A stretch of 64,000 nucleotides of DNA from assembly GCA_900318195.1 (NCBI GenBank), contig ONJR01000060.1, forward strand, positions 1 through 64,000, in the 5' to 3' direction. Source of the stretch: an uncultured Planctomycetota bacterium (GTDB lineage: Bacteria > Planctomycetota > Planctomycetia > Pirellulales > Thermoguttaceae). Shown piece after piece: positions 39,130 through 47,409 of this stretch (its first letter is position 1; each line of letters begins with the position of its first letter). The position numbers and the translations under genes are program-made. The notes under the pieces are model-generated. The model saw only the letters and a program-made list of their open reading frames with translations. It was not told the DNA's origin and did no database searches.

Positions 39130-40284
39130 ATGAAACATAAAATTATATCGTTTGTGGTCGCGTTACTGCCGCTTTTATCACTCAACGTAGCGCTCGCTCA
39201 ACCAGTGAACTCGACTAATTCGTCGCCAAAACCGAAACAGTCGATAGCAGTTACAGCATACTCTCGAATAGCGCCGTTCGTTAACCCAGAAACATTCTTC
39301 GTCGCACGCGTCGATCTGGACACGCTCGATTCCAACGCTTTCCTGCAAACCATCGACGACATATTCGTCGGCTTCCTCAAAGAGCAGGGTTTCGACAGAA
39401 AAAATATCCTCGGAGTGAATCGCGATTTCCGACGCGCGCTCGACGAGCTTAAGAGTGAAATAGACGCTTTAATCGCATTTAAATCGACTTTCAAGGTTCG
39501 CGAGATATTCGTATTGATACAAAACCAGAACGACGAGCACTTTCGCGTCTTCGTTCCCTTTTCCTCAGCGAATCGCGACGCAGCTAAGGAAGCGCTCTCG
39601 GGTCTACTAAGCGACGGAGACGCCTCGTTTGCGTTTGTTAACGCGCCTGGCGGGCTTGTTATAACCAATAACGCAACCTTAGACGAGAGTAAGTACGCGA
39701 ACCTTGAGATTCGTCCGAACGCCGCGCTTCAGAAATTTTTCGAACGCACAGCCGGCTCAACGGTTCAAATTTACATTTCGTACCTTAAGTTGGAAAAGCT
39801 CTATAAAACGGGTCTCGGCTTGTGTAAGCGCCCGACGGCGCGCGTACTTTCCGATCTTCCGACAGCGGCGCAAAAGTCGTTCGAGGTATTCGACTCTTTC
39901 GCCCAAGAGACGACCTTAACGTTCGACGTCAACAGTCTCGCGTTAAAAGGCGAAATGGTTTTTATTACGTCGGCGCACGCAAAAGAGTTTCGTAACGGAC
40001 TAGAAGAATTCGTCAATCTTAAAATCGACGAATTCTTTGATTCCAATGTCGAGGAGACGCGCGCGCTCTTTCCGGAAGTCTCCGACGAAGACTTCGAGAA
40101 ATACAACCTCCTGAACCTCTCTCGTGAAATTGCGCGCGCTTCCTCTCTCAAACTCATTCCGACTCAATCTGGTAGCGCCCTAACCTTTGAAATAACGCCT
40201 CAAACCAAGGATCTGCTTCACAACTCCTGCTTCTGGCAGATCCTCTTCATTCCGCTCGTGATTTCGCAAGCGAACGACCAATAA
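39130..40284 (+). CDS. Secreted protein of unknown function, paralogue of the preceding gene
   Basis: A 384-residue exported protein. Signal: KHKIISFVVALLPLLSLNVA, cleavage near LA-Q. The mature start IAPFVNPETFFVARVDLDTLD aligns with IKDFVNKDTLAVARVSLDQVD of the 562-residue neighbour, and both continue with a helix ending before a region of hydrophobic strands (IFVLIQNQN versus AFVVLQTLR). It lacks the acidic NPF tail. Ninety bases separate the two genes on the same strand, so they are probably cotranscribed after a tandem duplication. No function can be assigned. Confidence 0.85.
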   Translation: MKHKIISFVVALLPLLSLNVALAQPVNSTNSSPKPKQSIAVTAYSRIAPFVNPETFFVARVDLDTLDSNAFLQTIDDIFVGFLKEQGFDRKNILGVNRDFRRALDELKSEIDALIAFKSTFKVREIFVLIQNQNDEHFRVFVPFSSANRDAAKEALSGLLSDGDASFAFVNAPGGLVITNNATLDESKYANLEIRPNAALQKFFERTAGSTVQIYISYLKLEKLYKTGLGLCKRPTARVLSDLPTAAQKSFEVFDSFAQETTLTFDVNSLALKGEMVFITSAHAKEFRNGLEEFVNLKIDEFFDSNVEETRALFPEVSDEDFEKYNLLNLSREIARASSLKLIPTQSGSALTFEITPQTKDLLHNSCFWQILFIPLVISQANDQ

Positions 40285-40339
40285 TGCTAATGCTATTTTG
40301 GTTGTTTAACGCATAACGCTTACTTGAGAACACAGTCTT

Positions 40340-41755
40340 ATGACGACAGAAGTAAAAGAAACGAGCGACAAAAAGCTCGTAGCTGAAATTATATCGATCG
40401 GCGACGAAATTTGTTGCGGCGCTATTGTCGATACGAACGCGCCATATTTGAGCGAATCGCTCGCAGAGATAGGCGTTCGCACGCTCTATCATTCCACGAT
40501 CGGGGACGACGCGGACGCAATGGAATCTGCGTTCGCGCTCGCGTTCCATCGCGCGGACGTAATCGTATGCACCGGCGGACTTGGACCGACGCAAGACGAT
40601 CTTACGCGTCAGATAGCAGCAAAGGTTCTCGACGTAGAACTCGAATTCGATCAGGCGTCTTTCGAGCATACGTCGCGTCTCTTCGAGCGTCGCGGTCGAG
40701 TCATGCCAGACTCCAATCGGATTCAAGCGTATTTCCCCAGCGGCTCGCGCGTCATAGCGAACCCGAACGGCACGGCGCCCGGTTTCATTATTGAATCGAC
40801 TCCAAGCGCGCTGCCGCCCTTCGCCAACCATTTCCTGCAAATGAAGGGCGTCGAGGATTCTCGTCCCTTTATCGCGCTCTTTTTCCCAGGCGTGCCCGCT
40901 GAAATGAAGGAAATGTGGCGCGGCGCTAACGGTCGCGCGGCAATAGAGCGTTTCGTACAGACAAATGTCGAAAATAAGCGAGTCTATCGCACCAAGTTGA
41001 TTCACTCCTTCGGTCTTGGCGAAAGCGCTGTTGAAGCGAAACTGCCGAATCTTATCGCGCGCGATCATTTCCCACCGGTTGGAATTACGGCTAAGAATAG
41101 CGTTATTACGCTGCGTATCTTTGCCGAAGGAGCGACTTCTGACGTCTGCGACGAGCAGATTCGTGAGATATCAGAGATAATCTACGACGCGATCGGCGAC
41201 TATGTCTTCGGGGAAGACGCAGATACTTATTCGTGCGTTTTCAGCCATATTTTGCGCGCGCAGAGTCTTAAAGTCGGCGTTCTCGAATGGGGTACGCAAG
41301 GCGCGCTCGCTCAAATCATCGAGCCTGACGTACTCGCGTTCGGCGAAGTCTTTGGAGACGCGCCTTCTGATCGCGCGCTCTTTACAGATCTCTTCGGCGA
41401 CTCTTTCGCCGAGCCGGAAGAGAATCGTCGCCGTTCTCACGGCGCCGAAACGTTCGGCGCGTCGTATTACGTCGAAGGAACCGCGTCCGAGAAGTTGGTT
41501 GAATTCTGTAAGAATCGCGCCAATAGTCGTCAAACAGACTTCTTCTTAGCGATCGGACCGTATCCAACGTCGCGCGAAAACGTTAATCTCGTCTCGCAGG
41601 GAACAGATTCGCGCGGCGTCGACGTCGTTTTCGTCGATTGCCGTCCGGGCTCGTGGCGCGTTAGACGCGAGACGTTCGTTTTCGGCGGTCAACCGGCGAT
41701 GATCGACGCGCTATTTTGTAATCGCGCCTTTTCGATACTACTCAAGAACCACTAG
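40340..41755 (+). CDS. cinA: CinA-like protein with degenerate PncC domain
   Basis: A 471-residue cytosolic protein. Residues 1 to about 180 are a MoCF/MoaB-like domain: EIISIGDEICCGAIVDTNAPY, DVIVCTGGLGPTQDDLTRQ near residue 74, and NPNGTAPGF, which in the family acts on ADP-ribose or oxidised pyridine nucleotides. A middle KH-like region follows. Residues about 290-471 align with the nicotinamide-nucleotide amidase (PncC) domain, but the catalytic AESCTGG-type loop reads LEWGTQGALAQ: the Ser-Cys-Thr-Gly-Gly core is lost. The amidase is thus probably inactive here. It lies downstream of the secreted paralogues without a clear operon link. Confidence 0.85.
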   Translation: MTTEVKETSDKKLVAEIISIGDEICCGAIVDTNAPYLSESLAEIGVRTLYHSTIGDDADAMESAFALAFHRADVIVCTGGLGPTQDDLTRQIAAKVLDVELEFDQASFEHTSRLFERRGRVMPDSNRIQAYFPSGSRVIANPNGTAPGFIIESTPSALPPFANHFLQMKGVEDSRPFIALFFPGVPAEMKEMWRGANGRAAIERFVQTNVENKRVYRTKLIHSFGLGESAVEAKLPNLIARDHFPPVGITAKNSVITLRIFAEGATSDVCDEQIREISEIIYDAIGDYVFGEDADTYSCVFSHILRAQSLKVGVLEWGTQGALAQIIEPDVLAFGEVFGDAPSDRALFTDLFGDSFAEPEENRRRSHGAETFGASYYVEGTASEKLVEFCKNRANSRQTDFFLAIGPYPTSRENVNLVSQGTDSRGVDVVFVDCRPGSWRVRRETFVFGGQPAMIDALFCNRAFSILLKNH

Positions 41756-41778
41756 ATTTCATACAACGCCAAATAACC

Positions 41779-41813
41779 GACGCCGCGCTATTCAGATAGA
41801 ACAGCGCGGCGTC
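41779..41813. terminator. Hairpin between convergent cinA and sugar isomerase genes
   Basis: GACGCCGCGCT (41779-41789) and AGCGCGGCGTC (41803-41813) are exact inverse complements with a 13-base loop. It can act for both convergent genes, although U-runs are short. Confidence 0.75.
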
Positions 41814-41838
41814 CTCAAATGATGCGAAATCAGTGAGA

Positions 41839-42720
41839 TTAGAGATCGCACAGTTTAATCGCGTTATAGAGTGAATCGAGTCCGTGTTTCGGCGAGAATT
41901 CATGGGCTATGAAGCCTTTGAAGCCGAGCTCCTTAATCGCGCGGATGATCGCCGGATAATACAGCTCTTGCTGATCGTCAAGGTCGCGGCGTCCTGGATT
42001 GCCGGCGGTGTGGAAGTGCCCAATGCAGTCAAATGCGCGGCGAATGTTGTTGATAACGTCGCCTTCCATGCGGTGCATATGGTAAATATCGAAGAGAATC
42101 TTAACGCGTTCGCTACCGACGCCCTTAATGAGATCAATTCCCCATTGCACGCTATCCGCCATATAGTCGTCGTGATCTTTCGAATTGAGGAGCTCGAGGC
42201 ACACGTTTACCTTATTCGCTTCCGCTACTTTTGCAACTCTCTTGAGCGCCTTGACACAGTTCGCCAACCCCGCCTGGTCGTCGAGTCCTTTGCGATCGCC
42301 AGACAGAGAAATCACATTCGGCACGCCCAGCTCCGCCGCCATTGGAATGTACTTCTCGTACGACGCGACGATACGATCGTGATTCTCCTCACGGTTGATC
42401 CCAACGCGAATTTGTACCTCCGGCACGTTGCCCATGGTAACGGTGAGCCCATGGTCGCGTACGAGCGCCCAATCCTTCGGATCAACGAGGTCCACCCCAA
42501 CGAGCCCCATCTTCTTGACCGTGTCGCAAAATTCCGCCATCGGATAAGACCCGAAGCACCATTTGCAGACCGATTGCTTAACTTCACCCTTGAACCCCTC
42601 GGGCAACTCGTAATTGTCCTTATCGTCAGCCAACGCGAACCCTCCTATCGAACTTAGCGTTGCGGCGCCAACAATTGACGCGCCCAACATTTCACGACGC
42701 GTTATATTGCTTTTCGTCAT
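41839..42720 (-). CDS. Tat-exported sugar-phosphate isomerase/epimerase-like TIM barrel
   Basis: A 293-residue protein related to hydroxypyruvate isomerase/AP-endonuclease-2 barrels. The N-terminus NITRREMLGASIVGAATLSS is a twin-arginine signal, so the enzyme is probably folded before export. Core motifs: KQSVCKWCFGSYPM, the metal ligand Glu in VNVCLELLNSKDH, ILFDIYHMHRMEGD (Asp and His), GHFHTAGNPGRRDLDD and GFIAHEFSPK (metal Glu). AAGGGGAG lies before the ATG. It resembles planctomycete proteins annotated as hydroxypyruvate isomerase; the real substrate may be a ketose released by secreted glycan degradation. Tat export is shared with the Gfo/Idh enzyme at 1072. Confidence 0.9.
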   Translation of the reverse strand: MTKSNITRREMLGASIVGAATLSSIGGFALADDKDNYELPEGFKGEVKQSVCKWCFGSYPMAEFCDTVKKMGLVGVDLVDPKDWALVRDHGLTVTMGNVPEVQIRVGINREENHDRIVASYEKYIPMAAELGVPNVISLSGDRKGLDDQAGLANCVKALKRVAKVAEANKVNVCLELLNSKDHDDYMADSVQWGIDLIKGVGSERVKILFDIYHMHRMEGDVINNIRRAFDCIGHFHTAGNPGRRDLDDQQELYYPAIIRAIKELGFKGFIAHEFSPKHGLDSLYNAIKLCDL

Positions 42721-42868
42721 GACGCTCCCCTTCTTGTTGTTTTAGTCTATATGTATCGTGTCAATTTGCTCTTTCTTCTTGCTCGCTTGAATCACGCACA
42801 GCTCGTCGCGCACATACCGAACCAGAAGTCGATTGCGCCGCAGCATACGACGCCGCGCGCACAGCGCC

Positions 42869-42897
42869 ATTATACACTAAAACGTTCTCCAATGCAA
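42869..42897 (-). promoter_or_regulatory. Promoter of the exported sugar isomerase gene
   Basis: On the minus strand TTGCAT (42892-42897), 17 bases, TATAAT (42869-42874). Leader about 140 bases. Confidence 0.65.
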
Positions 42898-42954
42898 ACG
42901 ATTCACTGGCAGTTGTCCCCTCGCTTCGCTCATAATAGATCGCGGTCTTTTTCC

Positions 42955-42982
42955 TTGACGTTCTGGCAAAAGCGAGTAGAAT
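42955..42982 (+). promoter_or_regulatory. Promoter of the HTH-EIIA gene
   Basis: TTGACG (42955-42960), 16 bases, TAGAAT (42977-42982). It is divergent from the sugar isomerase promoter, with about 57 bases between the two -35 boxes. Confidence 0.65.
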
Positions 42983-43065
42983 AACTCAACGTTTGTCGCG
43001 CAATAAGTTCGCCGCAGGTCAACGCGACTACTTGCCTTTAACCTTATTTCCACGAGAACGATATT

Positions 43066-43776
43066 ATGCAACGCACCTATACGCTTTCCGAGTTGTCAAC
43101 GTTCCTTCGCCGTCCAGAACGCGAACTAAAAACGCTCGCAGAAAAGGGGGTCTTACATGGACGCGTCCGTCAGGGCGAATGGGTTTTTGATCTACCTAGC
43201 GTCGCTGAATGGATGGAAGAAGAAATAACGCGAGCCGATCTCGCAATGAGTAAAAAGCTAGAAAACGCCGTAGCAAACGCGTCGGACGAAATTTTAGACG
43301 ACGACAACTTTTTACGCAATATGATGAGCGTCGATCTGATCGACCTACAGTTTGCCGCGCGCACCAAAGCGTCCGCGCTTTCAAGGATGGCGCTATTGGC
43401 GGAAAATTGCGGGCGCTTATGGGACGCCGCCGCTATGACAAACGCGCTACGCGAACGCGAAGAAATGAGTTCGACCGCGTTTGACGAGGGATTCGCTATA
43501 CTGCACCCTCGACGACCACAGCCTGACATCTTACCCGAAAATTTCCTAGCCGTCGGAATTAGTCCGGGCGGTATTCCGTTTGGCGCGGCGCGCGGCAGTC
43601 GTACCAAAGTCTTTTTTCTATTGTGTTGTCAGTCGGACGAGAGCTATCTTCGCGCGCTCGGTAGACTGACGCGTATCCTGAAACACCCGGGTTTTCTCGA
43701 TCAACTCCTCGAGTGCAAGACTCCTTTCGAGACGCTCAATCTTTTCGAAGACGCGGAAACAGCGACACTCGATTAG
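43066..43776 (+). CDS. HTH - PTS EIIA (PtsN-like) regulatory fusion
   Basis: A 236-residue protein. Residues 1-50 are an excisionase/MerR-like helix-turn-helix (TYTLSELSTFLRRPERELKT, then a wing-like GVLHGRVRQGEWVF). Residues about 85-236 are a fructose/nitrogen-type EIIA domain: ALREREEMSSTAFDEGFAIL followed by His147 (ILHPRR). In canonical EIIA the motif reads Ile-Pro-His; here Pro is Leu, but the phosphoryl-accepting His is kept. The late LLCCQSDESYLRALGRLTRIL matches the second half of the EIIA fold. It likely binds DNA or a partner in response to phosphorylation from HPr/EI or EI-Ntr. No HPr or EI gene is in the window. Confidence 0.85.
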   Translation: MQRTYTLSELSTFLRRPERELKTLAEKGVLHGRVRQGEWVFDLPSVAEWMEEEITRADLAMSKKLENAVANASDEILDDDNFLRNMMSVDLIDLQFAARTKASALSRMALLAENCGRLWDAAAMTNALREREEMSSTAFDEGFAILHPRRPQPDILPENFLAVGISPGGIPFGAARGSRTKVFFLLCCQSDESYLRALGRLTRILKHPGFLDQLLECKTPFETLNLFEDAETATLD

Positions 43777-43819
43777 AGTCGAGCTATTATCGGCATGAAG
43801 CGCCCTCTATGTAAACGGC

Positions 43820-43850
43820 GCGAGGGACGTTGTATTCCAACGTCCCTCGC
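43820..43850. terminator. Perfect hairpin between convergent genes
   Basis: GCGAGGGACGTTG (43820-43832) is exactly complementary to CAACGTCCCTCGC (43838-43850), loop five bases. It serves the convergent HTH-EIIA and DtxR genes. Confidence 0.8.
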
Positions 43851-43885
43851 GTATAAAGCGTTCAGTTTGCTAACGCGTCAAACGG

Positions 43886-44668
43886 CTATTCGCATGGAAT
43901 AACTTCAATCTTTTCAGCGTCGGCAATCTCCACGTTGAAGAGCTGATCGTCTATTCTAACGGCGAGTCGAGCGTCTCCTTCAGGATCGCTCTTGATAAGA
44001 TGGAGCGTTTTATTCGGTCGCCAGTATCTTGACGAGAATTCCTCGCGCTCCATGAGTTCTTCTGCAAGTTGCACGAGAATGAGCGTCTCATGCCCCTCGC
44101 GCAACTCCGCTAACGACTTCGACTCTCGGTGAACGCCAGAAAGGTCGACGGTCCGTCCCGAATGAACGATCTCATCCAGACAACCGTGAATACACATCGC
44201 GCAATACTGATCGTTATTCTTCTCGCGGCAATGATAGTCTGATCGTCTAAAAAGAGACGCGCCTACTCTCGGACAACTGTCGACAAACTCGACAAACTCA
44301 ACCAACCTTGTCGTAACTTCGTCGTTCATGGCATGCTCAAGCCGGCATGCCAGCTCATGCGATTCCTCATTCTCGACTCCGAGTATTCTTTCGAGGAAGA
44401 TTTCCATCGCTTTGTGTCGACGTATAATCTTCTTAGCCTCGATTTCACCTAGTTCCGTTAAGGTAATAGGGACATATGGCAAATAAACGACAAGCCCCTT
44501 TTCGGCGAGCGATCGCAAGGCGCTCGTCACAGACGGTCGTCTTACTTGCAGGCGATCGGCAATACTGCTACTGCGCACCGTTTTAGTTTCGCTCGTGAGT
44601 TCGTAAATCGCTTCCAAATAGTCTTCGAGACTTTGCGTTAATTCATGGTTTTCGTCTAGCTCGCGCAT
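43886..44668 (-). CDS. DtxR/MntR-family metal-dependent regulator with FeoA-like domain
   Basis: A 260-residue repressor. The winged helix is residues about 10-70 (SLEDYLEAIYELTSETKTVR, then VRRPSVTSALRSLAEKGLVV). The metal and dimer domain has RRHKAMEIFLERILGVENEE and ACRLEHAMNDEV with the usual His/Glu ligands. A Cys-rich segment follows (DSCPRVG, DYHCREK, QYCAMCIHGC), five cysteines in about 45 residues, not a standard DtxR feature. The C-terminus (about 185-260) is FeoA/SH3-like. It is downstream of the FAH gene on the same strand. It most likely senses Fe or Mn; the Cys cluster might add Zn or redox sensing. Confidence 0.9.
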   Translation of the reverse strand: MRELDENHELTQSLEDYLEAIYELTSETKTVRSSSIADRLQVRRPSVTSALRSLAEKGLVVYLPYVPITLTELGEIEAKKIIRRHKAMEIFLERILGVENEESHELACRLEHAMNDEVTTRLVEFVEFVDSCPRVGASLFRRSDYHCREKNNDQYCAMCIHGCLDEIVHSGRTVDLSGVHRESKSLAELREGHETLILVQLAEELMEREEFSSRYWRPNKTLHLIKSDPEGDARLAVRIDDQLFNVEIADAEKIEVIPCE

Positions 44669-44727
44669 ACGTTCGCTCTTCCGTATAAACGTTTAATCTA
44701 TTCCCAGGCAGATCGCCGACGTTTATC

Positions 44728-45741
44728 TCAATTCTCATTATCCGACACTACGATGCGCTGCCATTGCGGGGTCGGTTTCCGCCATTCACAGTTTTGTCCC
44801 GACGAATCGCAGACATAATTCACCAGCTTGCCGATCTTTTCAATTTCGACGGTTATCTTGTCGCCATGTTGCAGATATATCGGTGGGTTACGCGCGTCCC
44901 CCACGCCGCTTGGCGTGCCGGTAAAGATGAGATCGCCGGGATATAGCGTCATGACCTTGGAAATATAGGCTATCAGTTGCGGTATTTTAAAGATGAAATT
45001 CTTTGTCGACGAGGCCTGAACAACTTGTTCGTTGAGTTTTGTAACGATCTCTAGATCGTTCGGATCGCCGACCTCGTCTTTCGTGACAAAGACCGGACCA
45101 ATTGGCGCAAACGTGTCAAACGACTTTCCCAGAAGCCACTGTCCCGCCGGCTTATCCTTCTGCCAATCGCGCGCCGATACGTCGTTACCAACGCAGTATC
45201 CCGCGACGAACTCCATAGCTTCGTCCTCGTCGACGTTATGACAGACGTCTCCAATGACAACAACCAGTTCGCCTTCATAGTCAACTCGCGCCGAAGAGTC
45301 AGGTAGAATGATCATCCCGTTCTGACAATTTAACGCCGAAGACGCTTTGGAGAAGATAACAGGTTCCGTCGGTCGGTCGTTGTTGAATTCTTTAACGTGT
45401 TCGGCATAATTCAGTCCTACGCAGAGTATCTTCGCGTTGGTCGAAAATAACGGGATATAGGGAATCGTTTCGCCGTATTTTCCTATAACCACATAATCCT
45501 CGTCAGAAAGCGACGGCAGTTTGTTAATCCATGTGTTGATATAATCGTAAATCGGCGCCGGTCGTTTGCTACTGTTGACATGAAGTCGATTGTGATCGAG
45601 TAACATATCGATCGTTTCGACGGAGAAATCCCATGGACACAAATCTATGCCGTCCGTATCGACCCAGCCTCCTACTGAGTCGGACCAGACTAGCAAGGTC
45701 GAGTATTGCAATTCAGAAAAATAACATCTTGTAAACCGCAT
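44728..45741 (-). CDS. Fumarylacetoacetate-hydrolase (FAH) family protein
   Basis: A 337-residue enzyme of the FAH fold, which hydrolyses or decarboxylates 2-oxo acids with a divalent metal. Motifs: ILCVGLNYAEHVKEF, SARVDYEGELVVVIG (metal Glu residues), CVGNDVSARDWQKDKPAGQW, and LIFTGTPSGVGDAR. The first 100 residues are a less conserved N-terminal domain. AAGGAA lies before the ATG. The substrate could be acylpyruvate or a ureidoglycolate-type acid; sequence does not decide. It precedes the DtxR gene by 59 bases. Confidence 0.94.
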   Translation of the reverse strand: MRFTRCYFSELQYSTLLVWSDSVGGWVDTDGIDLCPWDFSVETIDMLLDHNRLHVNSSKRPAPIYDYINTWINKLPSLSDEDYVVIGKYGETIPYIPLFSTNAKILCVGLNYAEHVKEFNNDRPTEPVIFSKASSALNCQNGMIILPDSSARVDYEGELVVVIGDVCHNVDEDEAMEFVAGYCVGNDVSARDWQKDKPAGQWLLGKSFDTFAPIGPVFVTKDEVGDPNDLEIVTKLNEQVVQASSTKNFIFKIPQLIAYISKVMTLYPGDLIFTGTPSGVGDARNPPIYLQHGDKITVEIEKIGKLVNYVCDSSGQNCEWRKPTPQWQRIVVSDNEN

Positions 45742-45808
45742 TGTTAAATTCCTTATAACCGGCTCAACGCATACGTCGGTAATGATCGGTTGCGTGAATA
45801 TCCCAAGA

Positions 45809-45854
45809 GCGGGGCGCCTGCAAAGATCGAAAACCGATTATGCAAGAGCCCCGC
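45809..45854 (-). terminator. Structured hairpin after pgk
   Basis: GCGGGGC (45809-45815) pairs with GCCCCGC (45848-45854); inside, GCA/TGC and ATCG-type pairing can extend the stem. It lies about 65 bases past the pgk stop. No clear U-run. Confidence 0.5.
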
Positions 45855-45920
45855 CTTATGCTAGATCGACGCGTTCTGCAATCGACCGTGATGTAGTGAG
45901 AAGCGTCAATCGTTCAAAGT

Positions 45921-47114
45921 TTAGGCTTCGTCGATCTCGTCGAGCGCCTGGAATTTCTTGCCTTCTAGCATTTCCAGGCTGGCGCCGCCGCCTGTGCTAA
46001 CGTGCGAAACCTTATCCGCAAACCCCAGTTTCTGGATGGCCGCCGCGCTGTCGCCGCCGCCAATGATAGAGACAGCGCCGCTGTCTGCGATAGCCTGCGC
46101 GACCGTCTTCGTTCCGAAATCGAATGGGGGCATTTCAGAGACGCCCATCGGACCGTTCCATACGACCGTCTTAGCGCCCTTGACGATTTCGGCGTACTTC
46201 TTAGCCGTTTCAGGACCGATATCGAGCCCTTCGAAATCATCCGGAATCTGCCCGGCGGGCACGACGACCTTATTGCAGTCTGCGGAGAAATCGTCGCCAC
46301 AATGGACGTCGACTGGTAGTACGAGCTTGTCGCCGCCTTCGGCGAGCAACTCTTTCGCGAGATCCACTTTGTCCGGCTCAACGAGACTCTTACCTGTCTT
46401 GCCGCCGGTAGCAAGCGAGAAAGTGTACGCCATCGCGCCGCCAATAAGAACCTTGTCGCAAATACCGAGCAGATTCTTAATGACCATGATCTTGTCGGAA
46501 ACCTTCTTACCGCCGATGATCGCGATGAAGGGACGTTCAGGCGAGCTGATCGCGTCGGTTAGGTACTTGATTTCCTTTTCAACGAGGAAGCCGCAAACGC
46601 GCGGCTTTCCCTGCGCGCCCATTGCCTTCGGAACGGCGTACATAGAGGCGTCGGTGCGGTGACACGTACCGAAAGCGTCGTTTACATAGACGTCGCCGAA
46701 TGCGGCGAGTTTCGCGGCGAATTCGTCACACCCCTTCTTCTCGCCAGGTTGGAAACGAAGATTCTCGAGCACGACGATTCCGCCGTCCTGCAAGGCGGCG
46801 ACCTTCGCTTGCGCGTCGTCGCCAACCGTATCGGTCGCAAACTCGACCTTAACGCCTGGCAATAGTTCCGCCAAACGTAGCGCGGTCGGTTTCAGTGTAA
46901 ATTTCGGATCCGGAGCGTCCTTCGGACGTCCAAGGTGGCTCATCAGAATCAGCTTGCCGCCCCGTTCGAGCACGGACTTAATCGTCGGTAACGCCATCTG
47001 GATACGACGGTCGTCGGTAATGTTACCATTGTCGTCGAGCGGCACGTTGAAATCGACGCGAACCAATACTTTCTTATCGGCAACGTCAACGTTAGCGATC
47101 GTTTTCTTCGCCAT
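45921..47114 (-). CDS. pgk: Phosphoglycerate kinase
   Basis: A 397-residue glycolytic enzyme that moves phosphate between 1,3-bisphosphoglycerate and ADP. Motifs: [86 protein letters not shown] and the nucleotide loop [15 protein letters not shown]. The open frame extends 50 codons upstream, but the ATG at 47114 gives the exact PGK start ([20 protein letters not shown]) and has AGGAAGGA before it. Length is the family norm. Two -10-like TATAAT hexamers on opposite strands lie around 47281-47293 in the 295-base gap upstream, one probably for pgk and one for the channel gene. Confidence 0.98.
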   Translation of the reverse strand: MAKKTIANVDVADKKVLVRVDFNVPLDDNGNITDDRRIQMALPTIKSVLERGGKLILMSHLGRPKDAPDPKFTLKPTALRLAELLPGVKVEFATDTVGDDAQAKVAALQDGGIVVLENLRFQPGEKKGCDEFAAKLAAFGDVYVNDAFGTCHRTDASMYAVPKAMGAQGKPRVCGFLVEKEIKYLTDAISSPERPFIAIIGGKKVSDKIMVIKNLLGICDKVLIGGAMAYTFSLATGGKTGKSLVEPDKVDLAKELLAEGGDKLVLPVDVHCGDDFSADCNKVVVPAGQIPDDFEGLDIGPETAKKYAEIVKGAKTVVWNGPMGVSEMPPFDFGTKTVAQAIADSGAVSIIGGGDSAAAIQKLGFADKVSHVSTGGGASLEMLEGKKFQALDEIDEA

Positions 47115-47409
47115 TGATATTCCTTCCTGGTCTCTCAAATGATGAAATATGGAAGAGCCCTGCGATCCACACGTGTTCGCAACTTTGCGCGTCGCACGCT
47201 CATCTGGGGCTAAAAATTTTATTTTACCCTTTTTTAGGCGTTTTAACTTCTCGTAGTCTGTCAAAACGCGCCAAAGGCAATATAATAATTATACTGTATT
47301 TTCGTGCGCATGGGAAGGGGGCGTGCCAACAAGCGCGTTTTGGCGCTCGATCCTCTTCCGAACGTCGCGCGACGTAACCTCACACTTTGCGTCATGAAAC
47401 CAACCGTTT

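Larger units (their letters stand above)
42721..43065. other. Divergent intergenic region, 345 bases
   Basis: Between the sugar isomerase (leftward) and the HTH-EIIA gene (rightward). It contains one promoter per direction (42869-42897 minus, 42955-42982 plus). Nothing else recognised; no gene. Confidence 0.55.

Noticed and set aside
40247-41068. A 273-residue open frame antisense to cinA
   Set aside because: It is fully overlapped by conserved cinA sequence and shows no domain signature.
41884-42657. A 257-residue open frame antisense to the sugar isomerase
   Set aside because: Same reasoning: composition typical of a shadow frame, and the sense strand has conserved metal ligands and a Tat signal.
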